Counted from the stretch's first letter, positions 1-11,075 are shown. The stretch is DNA of 64,000 nt from Symbiodinium natans (GCA_905221605.1 CAJNDS010002194.1:447501-511500); one strand, 5' to 3'. The notes: generated by a model from the letters alone, not told the origin. Numbers and translations are program-made.

Positions 1-29
1 GAAGGGCGGACGGATGGACGGAAGAGAGA

Positions 30-62
<33 letters not shown>

Positions 63-743
63 TAACTAACTTTTGAGGATTGTCAGGTTCGGGGACTGCA
101 GCTTGAGGTCTCAATTGCTGGAGCCGCCCCCAACTCGCAACATCATCACGGTTCCTTGGCTGGATGGGAGTTCCCTTTAGGGTTGACTGGAGCCGGATGC
201 GGATTGGTCTAATTTAGGGTTTAGGGTTTTAGGGTTTAGGGTTTTGGGGTTTAGGGTTTAGGGTTCACGGCTTGTTTCCCTTGCATCGTTCCCAAATGTG
301 GACAAGAAGGGGGAAGAGCTGTGGATCTGAGAACTTACAGGCCGAGCGCCCGCACGCTGGAGTGTTCTTGGGTTTTTGGAGGTTCGGATTGCCGACTGCC
401 ATAAATCGTGAGACCCAGCTGCTTGAAGTGTTGATCTTTAAGAGTTTAACGTTAAGGCTTGCTAGGGTTAGGGTCCATGTAGGTGGGGGCTTTGAAGGTT
501 TTAAGGAGATCGTATGAGGTAAGCCCTTAAACCCCCCAAATGCCGCGAAGCCAAAACTCGAAAACCTTGAGCTCCATCACACCTTCGGCGCATTGCCCGG
601 AAGAGTCATGCTTACAGTTCATGCCTATACGAACCCTGAAACCTATACGAATAATCCCTAAACCCTAAACCGTAAGGTGCGGAAGGTCGTAAACCCGAAA
701 CCTCATCATGGCTGAATGTAAACCAGGATGCATTGGGCTGTAA

Positions 744-855
744 CTTGGTAGCTCAGTGGAACCCTCTTACCTGTTTTTGGTTCCAAGGCTCCCTTACAAA
801 TTCACCAGCCCCAGAAAGGGTGCCCTTGTTCTGATGTGGTTACTGGGCTGCCAAG
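744..855. mobile_element. Family B hairpin element (B1)
   Basis: Terminal repeats CTTGGTAGCTCAGTGG and CTGGGCTGCCAAG. Inner motif ggttccaaggctccctta...aaagggtgccctt is shared by all B copies. Length 112 bp. Confidence 0.75.
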
Positions 856-1729
856 GTTAGACCCTTCATCGAATTTACTCCTGGCTACTGTGGTGGCTCT
901 GACCTGTAAGCTAGTAACCCTGTAAACCTTAAGCCCTGAACGGGAGGCCCCTGAGCCCTAAGCCCTAAGCCCTAAGCCCTAAACCCCAAACCCCAAACCC
1001 CAAACCCCAAACCCCAAACCCTAAACCCTAAACCCTAAACCCTAACCCGAAGCCGTACTCTAACCCTTACAACCGCCGACGCCGACTGAGGGACACAAAA
1101 GCTTCACACAGACAGTCGTGCACCCGGTGCGGGATCATGGGTTCAGGGGCCTAGGCTGTTCAGGGTTTAGGGCTTAGACTTTTAACAGCCCTAAGCCCCA
1201 TGTATGGTTCAGGGCTTAGGGTCCGCAACTGGAAGATGTGTTTGGAGGGGGGGGGGGTTCAGGGTGCAAAGTGCTACCATTAATTAAACATCGGCTCTTC
1301 TTGGCGTCTTTGGTAATACTCCGAAAACAAAGTTTAAATTGCTTCATACGGTTGAATGCTAAGTTGCACAGCACGGGGATATCCCTCAGAAGTTCTTAGG
1401 GTTGAGGCTCCATTGTGAAACTGAAAAGCCATGAGTAACCTGAGCCATCCGACTTGTGCTTGAAGTTTTTTCTGCGCCACAGACATGGTTATCTGGTATA
1501 CCCTGGACTTTGTATCAGCCCAACTGCGCCGATCTTAGGTTTTTTTCTTTGTTTTTCGGTTGCTGCCTCCCTAAACCCTGAATCCTAAACCCTAAATCCT
1601 AAACCCTAAATCCTAAACCCTAAACCGTCCCAAGGTATTTTGGTCGGAAAAAGGTAGCGCGATGCGATCATTCGCCGACACAGCCATGCCTTGGCAACCA
1701 GTCTGCATCTGATGGCTTGCGTTGTGACT

Positions 1730-1873
1730 TGGGATGTTCCCCCTTATACTGACAGGGTTTAGGGTTTAGGGTTTAGGGTTTAGAGTTTAGGGTTTAGGGT
1801 CCTTAATAGGGATTTCAGAACCCCTGATTATAATCCGTATGAAGAGCTGTTAGTATAAGGCGGAAAATCCCAA
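1730..1873. mobile_element. Family A hairpin element (A1) with internal TTTAGGG
   Basis: Terminal inverted repeats TGGGATGTTCCCCCTTATAC and its degenerate complement. Flanked by the direct repeat gttgtgact (1721-1729 and 1874-1882), a 9-bp target-site duplication as in Mutator-like elements. A TTTAGGG array (about 1752-1800) sits inside the left half. No coding capacity. Confidence 0.75.
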
Positions 1874-2977
1874 GTTGTGACTCGCTCTTGCTCGCCCTTC
1901 CAGCTCTCGCTCTCTCTCTCTCTCTCTTTTTGTGTGTGTGTGTGTGTGTGTCTCTCTCTCTCTCTCTATGAAGAACGGTACTTGGTACCGAATATCACGA
2001 AAACGACAGACGACAGAAAGGCGCAGGAGTTGCGAGGGGGTGGATTTGATGTTACGCGCAGGCCAATGGCAAAGTTCTTATTCGCTCGCCAGGCGTCAGT
2101 GAGACTGCCATCTTTACTCGAGCAAAAGATTGATCGACTGTTCAGAGCAGGGGGGGCGTGGGTGATCTGAGAAGATATGTTGGGGGGGTGTTGCTTAAAA
2201 ACTTGGTTTTCTGACGGAAGCGTGTTATTCCTTAGTACAAAGATGCTTGTCCAACTCTCAGGGAAGTAGCTTCCTGGGCCCTTAATACTGTCCCTCACCT
2301 CCTTCAAAGAGTTCGGATGTATGGGCCCTTAAATTTGTATAGGGTACATAAGGGGGAAAAAAGGGGTCACCTTTTCAGGGCCCATATGGGGGGGACCATG
2401 TAACTACCTAAGAACCACCAAAGCCATTCTTTTCCTGCTTCTCGCCAAAACTGCTGTTTTTTCTAGTAGAAAGTTGCGTTCACCAATGCTATTTTTCTCG
2501 CAGTCCCACCTAAACCACCCGTTTTCTTAGTAAAAGATGGTTTTCTCACTCAAGCCCATCCTTTTCCCTCAGCAAAGTATCCTCTGAGTTTTTTGTTTCA
2601 ATCCACTTATTCAGTGAGATCATGTACTTACAGTATCAAGCCGTTTGCGTAATTCGCCCTGAAGCTTTTTGTTTGGCGCATCAGTTGTCCCAGTAGCTGT
2701 CCTTCATGATCTTCAACATTCCCAGCCTTTCAAACCCTAAACCCTAAATGAACCGTAAAACGTAACAAGTTATAACCGCCCTCCGGTTCTGTTTAATGTC
2801 GTATCCTGATTAGTCTGGACCCCCTCAATAATGAAAAGTTTTCCAAAAAATATCCAGGAGACAAAAATTCGATTGCCCCCCCACAATAAAGTAAAGTTTT
2901 TCGGGCATGGGTTTCGGAAGAGAGAAAAAAGAGAACAAGATGATGAAAGAAAAGAGCAAAAGAAGAGCAGCTTCAAG

Positions 2978-3080
2978 TCGGAGTTCTTACCTTTAGCTTT
3001 AATTACTGAGCTTACCTGAGCTTTCCTGAGCTTACCTGAGCTTACCTGAGCTGAGCTCATCTGAGCTTACCTGAGCTTAA
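2978..3080 (-). repeat. Tandem CTCAGGTAAG repeats
   Basis: On the minus strand the decamer CTCAGGTAAG recurs about six times with small changes. Each unit contains a consensus 5' splice site (CAG|GTAAG). A purine-rich GAGGAAGAGGA tract follows at 3085-3165. Confidence 0.7.
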
Positions 3081-3907
3081 TTATGTAAGAGGAGAGGGAA
3101 AGGAAGAGGAGAGGAAGAGGAGAGGGAAGAGGAGCGAAGAGGAAATGAAGAGGAGCCGGTGGGGGGGGGCCCGGGGCCGAAAATTAGTTTGGGGGGGTCC
3201 CTTTTTTTTGACACTATTACGGGGGTGGATTTAGTTTGGGGGGGGGGGCCCTCACACTAATCAGGATACCACATTAATTGCTTAGCCGAGCTCTTTACAC
3301 TTTAGATTGCAGTCGGGGATTGATATGATTGAGAGTTCGCTCTATATGTTTTTTGGGGCGCATGTGCCGTGCAGCATACAAAGAAGCATATGTGGCGCAC
3401 GCGTATTGCATACGTCTTCAATTTGAGAATGTCAAGTGGATGACTGGTCTCACTTGCAGTCGGCTGCGCCACAGGTGTGCAAGAAGATGTAAGCCCAATC
3501 GCAAAGATGGAGACGACCTCAAACGCAAATTCCAAGCAACACAAGTCAATCCAAGAAGCTCTTAGAACAAAACCGGATACAAAAGTACCAAAACCAAACA
3601 ACATATAAGCGAATTGCAGACGGATTTCAATCAACAACAAAACATAAACAACCCATACACAAAAACAACTAAAATACACTACCGATTTTATTGGTATGTA
3701 GATGGAATCCCTTCAAAGCCCACATGGGTGACGTAACACACGAACGCCTCACCAGGAAAAAAGATACCGTAAAAGATCAGTTTAGGGTTTTTGTCTGCCC
3801 GGAACCCTAAACCTTTAGGGTTTGGGGTTTAGGGTTTAGGGTTTTAGGGTTTAGGGTTTAGGGTTTATGGTTTAAACCCAACAAAATCGACCTTAAGCCT
3901 GTTTCAG

Positions 3908-3933
3908 GTACCTCAAGCACTTCGGCACGACCG
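3908..3933 (+). CDS. Exon-like island YLKHFGTT
   Basis: Acceptor cctgtttcag followed by G, good donor gtgagg. Reads (x)YLKHFGTT(G). Product unknown. Confidence 0.42.
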
Positions 3934-4390
3934 GTGAGGGGCCCCGGTTTCAGGCAGAGTTTGGGACCCTGATTCTGCAGTAGGGTGTAGGGTTTCGGGC
4001 CTTAGGGTTCAGGGTTTAGGGTTTCGGGCCTTAGGGTTCAGGGTTTAGGGTTTCGGGCCTTAGGGTTTAGGGTTCGATTTTGGGTTTACTGGCTATGAAG
4101 AGACCTCATCGATCACCCATGCACCCTTAATCTGCAACCCTGAAATTCTCTGGAATGGGTGGGGAAATTACACAATCCTTATGGGGGCATGCAAGGGTTC
4201 CACAGTTCTTCCCCGAAACCCGAAACCCGAAACCCGAAACCCGAAACCCTAAACCCTAAACCCTAAACCCTAAACCCTAAACCCTAAACCCCAAACCCCA
4301 AACCCTAAACCTTTCCTCCTGAAAGCAGCGATCTCAAAGCAGAAGCCAGTGGATCTGACAAAAAAAACACTTGTCTACGGCGTCCCTCAG

Positions 4391-4512
4391 TACCCAGATC
4401 TTCCAAAACCTCTTAATTAAGGAATATACCCTGATTCATCATAATGATCCTTAGTATAAAACAAAAAATTAGGGTAGACTCCCTAACTAAGGGGTTTTGG
4501 AAGATCTGGGTA
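4391..4512. mobile_element. Family H palindrome (single copy)
   Basis: Arms tacccagatcttccaaaacc and its exact complement ggttttggaagatctgggta, the stem continuing with ttaattaagg/ccctaactaa. About 122 bp with an AT-rich loop. Confidence 0.72.
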
Positions 4513-4609
4513 TGAGAGGGCTTAAGAAGCGCAGAAGGTCTGGGCAGGGATTCAGTCCCGGACCTTCTAAAACCCTAAGGCCTAAACCCTAAACCCTAAG
4601 GCCCCTAAG

Positions 4610-4660
4610 TCACGAGGCCAACGTGCGGAGTACATGACAGCCCTGATGTGCCGACGCTAG
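4610..4660 (+). CDS. Terminal-exon-like island
   Basis: After cccctaag the frame reads SRGQRAEYMTALMCRR and stops at TAG. Looks like a last exon or an exon whose donor I cannot place. Product unknown. Confidence 0.35.
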   Translation, partial: SRGQRAEYMTALMCRR

Positions 4661-4945
4661 GAAGCATGGTTTAGGTCGAAGAATAGTTCAAAAGGGGAAT
4701 ATAAGGAAGGATCTTACCATACCCCTTAGTTTCTGTCAAGCATGTAATAGTTCAAAGGGTAGTATAGGGAAGGTTCTTACCATACTCCTTAATTTCGGTA
4801 AAGCATGTGCCCAACAAATATGTTGAATATTTCTTAGATGAGGGTGTAGGGTTTAGGGTTGGGATCCCAGACCCGACGTCCTAAACGGTCAATTTTATGC
4901 AAGGCTCATGCCCCACCCCCCCGCCCCCCCAAGCCTCCCTCAAAG

Positions 4946-4992
4946 GAAGACTGCCAAGCCGGCACTTGGTACACTGCGGAGCCAGTTTACAA
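4946..4992 (+). CDS. Exon-like island EDCQAGTWYTAEPVYK
   Basis: AG|G start, donor gttttc; reads EDCQAGTWYTAEPVYK. Sits just before a TTTAGGG-variant array. Product unknown. Confidence 0.42.
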
Positions 4993-5154
4993 GTTTTCAT
5001 TGGGGTTTAGGGCTTCAAGTTTAGGGTTTAGGGTGTTTAGGGTGTTTAGGGTGTTTAGGGTATTTAGGGTATTTCGGGTATTTAGGGTATTTAGGGTTTT
5101 GGGTATTTAGGGTCTTTAGGGGTTTAGGGTTTAGGGTTCCTGTTTATTCCGCAG

Positions 5155-5223
5155 CCCAAAAGCACCGAAGCACACAGTTCGAGGCATGCCATCCCTGCCC
5201 CCTCTCCTCCACTTCGCTGTTAG
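5155..5223 (+). CDS. Exon-like island PKSTEAHSSRHAIPAP
   Basis: Acceptor tttattccgcag; frame reads PKSTEAHSSRHAIPAP and stops at TAG after SPPLRC. Proline- and serine-rich; product unknown. Confidence 0.3.
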   Translation, partial: PKSTEAHSSRHAIPAPSPPLRC

Positions 5224-6316
5224 GGGAGCGGGCGCGTTGGAGATGCAATATAGGGTTTAGGGTTTAGGGTTTGGGGTTTGGGGTTTGGGGTTTGGGGTTT
5301 GGGGTGTAGGGTGTAGGGTTTAGGGTTTGGGGCTTAGGGTTTAAGGTTTAGGGTTCAGGGATGCAAGAGGCACGATGTTTGGGGGATTTCCTTGGCTGGC
5401 TTCTTTGCGGTTGATTGCCAGGGGCCTTGAAAATGAGATATCCTTATCCATGTAACCCTAAACCCTAAACCCTAAACCCTAAACCCTACACCCGTCTTTT
5501 GCTTTCTGCCCCCCCCCCCCTATGCTTTGCTCGCAAAGCAAAAAAACTGAAACCCCGAGCCCCGGCCCTCCAAGCCCTTGACCTCAAACTCCCTCAAATT
5601 CGGGTTTGGGGTTCTGGGTTTAGGTTTTAGGGTTTAGCGTTAATTAACCCTAAACCCTAAACCCTAAACCCTAAACCCCCCAAGGATGGATGTCGGAACA
5701 CCGGGGTGCTGCCACCACCGTCGCGGGGGTCGCGGCAACTCGGCTTGTCCGTTTATAAGGTTTGGAGTTGGGTTAGAGGGTTTGGGGTTCGTCTAAGGCT
5801 TGTTCAGCTTTCTTGAACCTTTGCGTTATTACCTCTTTTTTTGGGGGGGCGCGGGGGGAGGGGTGGGGGGTGGGGGTGGGGGGAGTGGGGGTGGGGCTTG
5901 TTCGGACTTTCAGCTTCGGGGGGGGGGGGGGGGGGGGGGGGGGGGGCGGCGGGGCGGTTGGGGGGGGGGGGGCGGCGTCCTACAGACTCGTCCTCAGGGG
6001 TCACATAGCAGATTCAGACCCTAAGCCCTAAACCCTAAACCCTGAACCCTAACCTCCTCCTTTACCTCCTTCAAAGGGTTTTGGAGTATGGGCCCTTGCA
6101 TTCCTGCCCTCCCCTCTGTCTCAGAGGGCTCTGTTGAACAAAAAGCGAACGACTCGTGAAGGATGCTCCTTTAGGATTTAGGGTTTAGCGTTTTTAGGGT
6201 TTAGGGTTTAGGGTTTAGGGTTTAGGCTGTAGGGTTTAGGGTTTAGGGTTTAGGCTGTAGGGTTTAGGGTTTAGGGTTTATTCTGTTTCTTGCCTTTTAA
6301 GCAGCCCTAAGCCCCA

Positions 6317-6420
6317 AAACTTGGGATGTTCCCCCTTATGCTCACAGTCCTTAGTAGGGATTCTACTCGCGGGTACTATCATTCCGATTAAGGACTGTTG
6401 GTAGAAGGGGGAACATCCCA
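6317..6420. mobile_element. Family A hairpin element (A2)
   Basis: Same terminal repeats, about 100 bp, no internal telomere repeats. The 9-mer taagcccca flanks both sides (6308-6316, 6421-6429), although it overlaps telomere-like sequence and so is weaker evidence of a target duplication. Confidence 0.7.
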
Positions 6421-6876
6421 TAAGCCCCAGAAAGGGACAGAACCGAACATTCGTTGATCTTTCGGAAGCAGTTGGTCAGGGGTTCGTCCCGCCGCCCGAC
6501 CCCTAAACCTGAGGGTCGTTTCGTCTTAGAATCCTAAGCCCAAGCCCCAACCACCGCCCCAAAAAAAAGATAGGCAAACAAAAGTATTTAAAGTAAGAAA
6601 AGAAGTGACAATAGGTTTTAAACAACGAATTAAAACGAGTACATAAAAACAAATACATGCTAGCAAGATCCGAAGCCCCACAACCCTAAACCTTAAGCCC
6701 CACGCCCTAAACCCGACCCCCCCCAAAAAAAAAAAAGTATATATACATACATAGTAATAATAAGAATATAATAGAAACAAATATGAAAACAGGCAACAAT
6801 ATAAGCAAATAAATAATCAGGAAACATACTGAACAAATAACAGACAATAACAAAAGAACAAAACAACAAATCCAAA

Positions 6877-6962
6877 GCCCCCTCCTGCTCCAGGCAGCAA
6901 GTGGCTTGTTCTACTATTGGCTTCTTGGCGCGGAAGGAGGGCTCGGGGGCTTCCCAAGGCAC
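6877..6962. CDS. Exon-like island, strand unclear
   Basis: The + strand after tgctccag reads AASGLFYYWLLGAEGG; the minus strand reads VPWEAPEPSFRAKKPIVEQA. The minus frame is richer in charged residues. No decisive splice signals. Confidence 0.25.
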
Positions 6963-7854
6963 CTTTCATTCAGGGCTTCTTCGTGTTTAGGTTTTAGGGT
7001 TGAAGGCTTAGGGGTCAGGGCTTAGGGAGTTTAGGGTTTAGGGCTTGGGGAGTTTAGGGTTTAGGGCTTGGGGAGTTTAGGGTTTAGGGCTTAGGGAGTT
7101 TAGGGTTTCGGGCTGAAGAAGTTTAGGGAGCTTAGGGAGTTTAGGGTTTAGGGCTTAGGGGAGCTTAGGGGGGCCCATATCGCAGTACAAAGTTCCATTG
7201 AGTCCCTTGCGGAGTCCCCAGCTAGCCCTGTGAACCCACGGAGATTTCAAATGTTAGGGTTTAGAGTTTGGGGTTTGGGGTTTAGGCCCGGTTCAGGTTT
7301 GCAGGTGTTCGGGTAGAGGGTCTTACGAGTTTGGGAGCCCCCACCCAAAGGAGATCCTAGAGAGTTTGGACCTTTTTGTTTAGGAAATTGGCTGAAACCA
7401 CTTAACCCTAAACCCGAAATCCTAAGCCCCAAACCCTAATTCGGGGATCGGGGTTCTGAATCGAGGCATGCTCCTCCATTGAAGGCTCAAGGGTTTAGGG
7501 TTTAGGGTTGGGTTTAGGGTTTGGGGTTTAGGGTTTAGGGGGGCAGGCGCTGGATTTCGGGCTTAGGTTTTCCCTGAAATCCTCTTTGGGCTCATGCAAT
7601 CATGGCCTTTCACGTTGGAGCTCTTCTTGGTTGAGCCCGAACCCTAATCCCTGTGTTATCTAGAGGGGTCTACCAGGGCTTTTTGAGGCTTTGCGCCAAA
7701 GGGTTGCTTTCCCTCAACCAAGCGCCTCCCAAAGCCCGACGCTCGTGAACCTAATCCCTAAACCTTCACCCCCGCACCGCCCGTATCCGAACAAAGCGCA
7801 CTCGATTTGCTTTCAAGCTGAGAAACCTCGAAACTCGATCTCCTGAAGTGCCAG

Positions 7855-7880
7855 GTCGGCCAGTGGATCAAAAGCCTTTC
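7855..7880 (+). CDS. Exon-like island VGQWIKSL
   Basis: Acceptor gtgccag then G, donor gtgctt; reads VGQWIKSL plus TC. Product unknown. Confidence 0.38.
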
Positions 7881-7987
7881 GTGCTTAGGGTTTTCTCCAA
7901 CCCTTCAAAACCCCGAGGCACCGAAACAACAGCCCTCAACCCTGTAAAGGCAAAGGGTTTTAGGTTTAGGGTTCCTCTCCCTCTATA

Positions 7988-8104
7988 AACCCTAAGGGTC
8001 CATGTACCTAATTATTATATACTTGGGCCCCAAATACCCTATGTAGCAAGTTCTTGAAGGCCCAAGTACTCCCTACCTATTTAGATCCATGGACCCTTAG
8101 GGTT
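7988..8104. mobile_element. Family F palindrome with CCCTAA in its arms
   Basis: Near-perfect inverted repeat aaccctaagggtccatg ... catggacccttagggtt with an inner stem acttgggcc/ggcccaagt. The arms end in telomere-like CCCTAA/TTAGGG. Related copies at 63683-63787 and, more distantly, 50758-50890. Confidence 0.75.
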
Positions 8105-8554
8105 CCCTAAACCCTAAACACTAAACCCTAAACCCTAAACCCTTTTCAACGCCTTAACCTTTTTTTCCTCAATGCCAAGGTATCGCTTGCGACGACCGAG
8201 GGTGGCTTGTGGGAGGGGCGTTAAGGGACTTCTTGGGTTTAGGGTGTAGGGTTTAGGGTTTGGGGTTTAGGGTTTAGGGTTGGTCGTTTGGGGTTTAGGG
8301 CACGGCACTCACTGATTTCGCAATTCGCTACTAAGAAGCCAGTGAGTATCCCACCTAACGACCCTAAACCCTAAGATTCTCAATTTCTGGCGTGCGATTA
8401 TCTTATACTGATATGTGTTTAAGTAGACGAACATGAGAATACATACATACAGACATACGTACATACATACATACACACATACATACATACATACATACAT
8501 ACATACATACATACATACATACATACATACATACATAGATATATGTATAAATAA

Positions 8555-8602
<48 letters not shown>

Positions 8603-8837
8603 CTATGGTAGTATATACTGCGCCAGGCGGATGGTTCGACTTACCTTCATGAAGTCACAGACTCCTGACACAAGTGAGCCTTGGGGCCCCCTCCGGAACT
8701 TAAAAAAGCACCACGCTTGTCACAAAAGCCGGGGTATTAGGGTTTAGGGTTTACGGTTTAGGGTTTAGGGTTTAGGGTTTAGGGTTAGGGCATTTGTGAA
8801 TAAGGGTATCCACGCACCAGGGTATTAGGGTACTCAG

Positions 8838-8862
8838 GGTATGAATGCCTCCGTTGGCCGGC
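8838..8862 (+). CDS. Exon-like island GMNASVGR
   Basis: Acceptor gtactcag then G, donor gtagtg; reads GMNASVGR. Product unknown. Confidence 0.33.
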
Positions 8863-8944
8863 GTAGTGAAAGCGGAGGTCTGGGGTCGGGTGCGGGGTTG
8901 TTGCAGTTTAGGGCTTTGGGACCTAGTGGAAGTCAAACCCTATA

Positions 8945-9106
8945 ATGAGGAAATATCCTTTCCGTTTTCCCAACCATGAACTAGTCTTGGGTCTAGAGGA
9001 GAGAGCCGTTGCGCAAGCGCTCGAGAACATGAAGGAGATGTGGTCGAAGGAGAGCTGTCCAGACTCAGCCTTGACTTGTGCCCTAGTTCTTGAGGGCTTT
9101 TTTCGG
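8945..9106 (+). CDS. Candidate first exon, 54 codons
   Basis: Begins ATG (MRKYPFRFPNHELVLGLEER), continues AVAQALENMKEMWSKESC and ends at FFR before gttagg, the first unit of a TTTAGGG array. Non-repetitive and charged. In-frame stop follows at once in the array. A likely start exon of the islands at 9200-10491; product unknown. Confidence 0.45.
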
Positions 9107-9199
9107 GTTAGGGTTTAGGGTTTAGGGTTGAGGGTTGAGGGTTGTAACGATACCCAAACCCTAAACAAACCCGAATCCCTAAGCCCTCTATGCCCATAG

Positions 9200-9222
9200 G
9201 TCGGGAAGCTTGTATGGCACAA
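9200..9222 (+). CDS. Exon-like island VGKLVWHK
   Basis: Acceptor tgcccatag then G, donor gttact; reads VGKLVWHK. The frame continues LLSLPHE if unspliced. Product unknown. Confidence 0.37.
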
Positions 9223-9681
9223 GTTACTGTCCTTGCCCCATGAAATCCTAAGCCCACACGAAGCCTAAAACACCCAAAGGAGTTAATCCGTGCGGCGAAA
9301 CCCGAAGCCCTAAACTCTACGTGGCGGTCCCTGGGTTTAGGGTTTAGGGTTTAGGGTTCAGGGTTTAGGATGGTTTAGGGTTTAGGGTCAGGGTTTAGGG
9401 TTTAGGGTTTAGGGTTTAGGGTTTAGGGTTTAGGGTTTAGGGTTTAGGGTTCAGGGTTGAGGGTTTAGGGTTGAGGGTTTAGGGTTTCGGGTTTAGGGTT
9501 TAGGAGCCCTGGGATGATAAGTATAGGTTAGTAGGAGGAGTTGTAAGTGGTTATGATTCTATTTGGGGCGCTTACAACGCTACTCAGAACTACCCTTTTC
9601 CAGCAAGCGCGACCCTAAACCCTGAACCCTAAACCTTAACCCTTAACCCTTATGAACCCTTAGCCAGAAGCGCTGCCGCAG

Positions 9682-9756
9682 GATTCCAACAGGACCCTGG
9701 AGGAGGCCGGCGGGCACGTGCAAGCGTCTGAAGGATTCAGCCGGTGGGGAGTTTGA
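9682..9756 (+). CDS. Exon-like island DSNRTLEEAGGHVQASEG
   Basis: Acceptor cgctgccgcag then G; reads DSNRTLEEAGGHVQASEG and stops at TGA after FSRWGV. A GC donor after LEE (gccggc) is possible. A family D hairpin element follows directly. Confidence 0.4.
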   Translation, partial: DSNRTLEEAGGHVQASEGFSRWGV

Positions 9757-9763
9757 AGAGTGC

Positions 9764-9889
9764 GGATCCCTACCAATTGCTTAAGAACCCCCAAAAAATG
9801 AAAAAACGAATAATATTATCCTTTACAAGGGTAGTACAAGGATTATTTTTAGTTTTTGGGAGGGGGTTCTTAAGCAAATAGTAGATCCT
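9764..9889. mobile_element. Family D hairpin element (D1)
   Basis: Arms ttgcttaagaacccccaaaa and its complement (gggggttcttaagcaaatag), with the shared centre aatatta...acaagggtagtacaagg. About 125 bp. Confidence 0.75.
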
Positions 9890-9894
9890 ATTAT

Positions 9895-10265
9895 ACTGGC
9901 ATATTATCATCTCATTATACTACTATACTACTATATTACTGTACTACTATCTTACTATATACCTATGTTCTTGTATTGCTATACGACTATATGACAAATG
10001 ATTTTACATATTTCTACATTATTACATTGGTATATTGCTATTATCTATCTTGATTTTTTACTAGATTGCCATAGTACTAGATGATGTCTATACTACTATA
10101 TCACCATATTGCTATCTTGCTATATCGCTATATTACGTTAATACTATATTACCCGTTGCTATATTACTATGTCACTTTGATGCTATACTATCTATTGCTT
10201 TGATGGCTATATTACATTACTACTGCTCTATTCCATCTTGCTCTATTGCTTTATTGCTACATTTT
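9895..10265. repeat. AT-rich degenerate minisatellite
   Basis: About 370 bp built from diverged CTATATTACTATAC-like units, with no telomere-like repeats. The only long AT-rich non-microsatellite stretch in the first half. Confidence 0.65.
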
Positions 10266-10437
10266 CATTTTCTGTGTGAATAGAAACTCGTGCGTGTATT
10301 ATTTTCTTGAAGCTTGAGCTTGTGAGATGACGACCTCCCAGTCGGAAAAGGCTTAAACGGCTTAGGGTTTGGGGCTGAGGGTGTACGTAGGGTAACCCTA
10401 AACCCTAAACCCTAAACCCTAAGATTAGGGTTTCCAG

Positions 10438-10491
10438 GGCACATCTTTCGAGGGGCAACGATTCCTCATACAGATGTCTCTGCACCACTGA
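10438..10491 (+). CDS. Terminal-exon-like island GTSFEGQRFLIQMSLHH
   Basis: Acceptor gtttccag then G; GTSFEGQRFLIQMSLHH followed by TGA. May end the gene that starts at 8945. Product unknown. Confidence 0.4.
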   Translation, partial: GTSFEGQRFLIQMSLHH

Positions 10492-10851
10492 ACTCCGAAG
10501 CCCCTGGAATGGATGCTGCTACAAGAGCGTGTAGGGTTTAGGGCTAGGGTCAGGGTCGAGGGTTTGTGTTCAGGGTTTAGGATTTAGGGTTTCTGGGTTT
10601 AGGGTTACAATGTGCTGGTACCTTGATTCGCTGCCCCACCCTCCCCATTAAGCACCGGCAAGCATCTATTCAAAAAAGGGACCTTGTGGCCAACAGAGGG
10701 CTATATTCGGGTAGGTTTATAGGGAGAGAGACAGCGAGAGAGAGAGAGAGAGAAAGGAGAACAAAAACACAGAGAGAGAGAGAGACACAGAGAGAGGGAA
10801 TGTGAGACAGAGGGAGAGAGAGGGAGAGACATATTGTGTAGGCTAGTATGA

Positions 10852-10950
10852 CTTGGTAGCCCAGTGGTACCCTTCTCCCCTTCTTTTTTGGTTCAAGGTT
10901 CCCTTATAAGTTAACCAACCATAACAGGGTGCCCTTATTGTAATATAGTA
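10852..10950. mobile_element. Family B element (B2), right end decayed
   Basis: Left arm cttggtagcccagtggtacc and the inner gggtgcccttatt are intact; the right terminal repeat is lost. Confidence 0.65.
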
Positions 10951-11075
10951 GGATGAAGGGCCCTTTTGACCCTAAACCCCTAAACCCAAAAACCCTAAAC
11001 CCCTAAACCCTAAACCCCTAAACCCTAAACCCCTAAACCCTAAACCCTAAACACTTTCTGGGGACTCTCTCCCAG

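Larger units (their letters stand above)
1..3900. repeat. Intergenic or intronic region with telomere-like arrays
   Basis: Short TTTAGGG/CCCTAAA arrays at about 210-265, 950-1045, 1565-1625, 1752-1800 and 3785-3870, GA and CT/GT microsatellites at 25-62 and 1904-1966, and hairpin elements. Weak coding-like islands at 342-371 and 1107-1139 (+), and on the minus strand near 2640-2700 (KKLQGELRKRLDT before a gtaagt donor). Nothing nameable. Confidence 0.7.
4200..8800. repeat. Dense telomere-like arrays with G-runs
   Basis: Arrays at 4213-4312, 5018-5140, 5251-5360, 5455-5490, 6180-6290, 7000-7165, 7495-7545 and 8735-8790. GTTTAGG and CCCGAAA variants are mixed in. A long G tract lies at 5913-5975 and pyrimidine/AT microsatellites at 8440-8600. 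Only scattered exon-like islands. Confidence 0.75.

Noticed and set aside
2770-3060. 96-codon minus frame with splice-like repeats
   Set aside because: It translates the CTCAGGTAAG tandem repeat and a purine tract; no conserved content.
9161-9170. Promoters, polyadenylation signals, terminators
   Set aside because: No AATAAA-type or TATA-type signal could be separated from AT-rich microsatellites; dinoflagellates usually lack them, so none are called.
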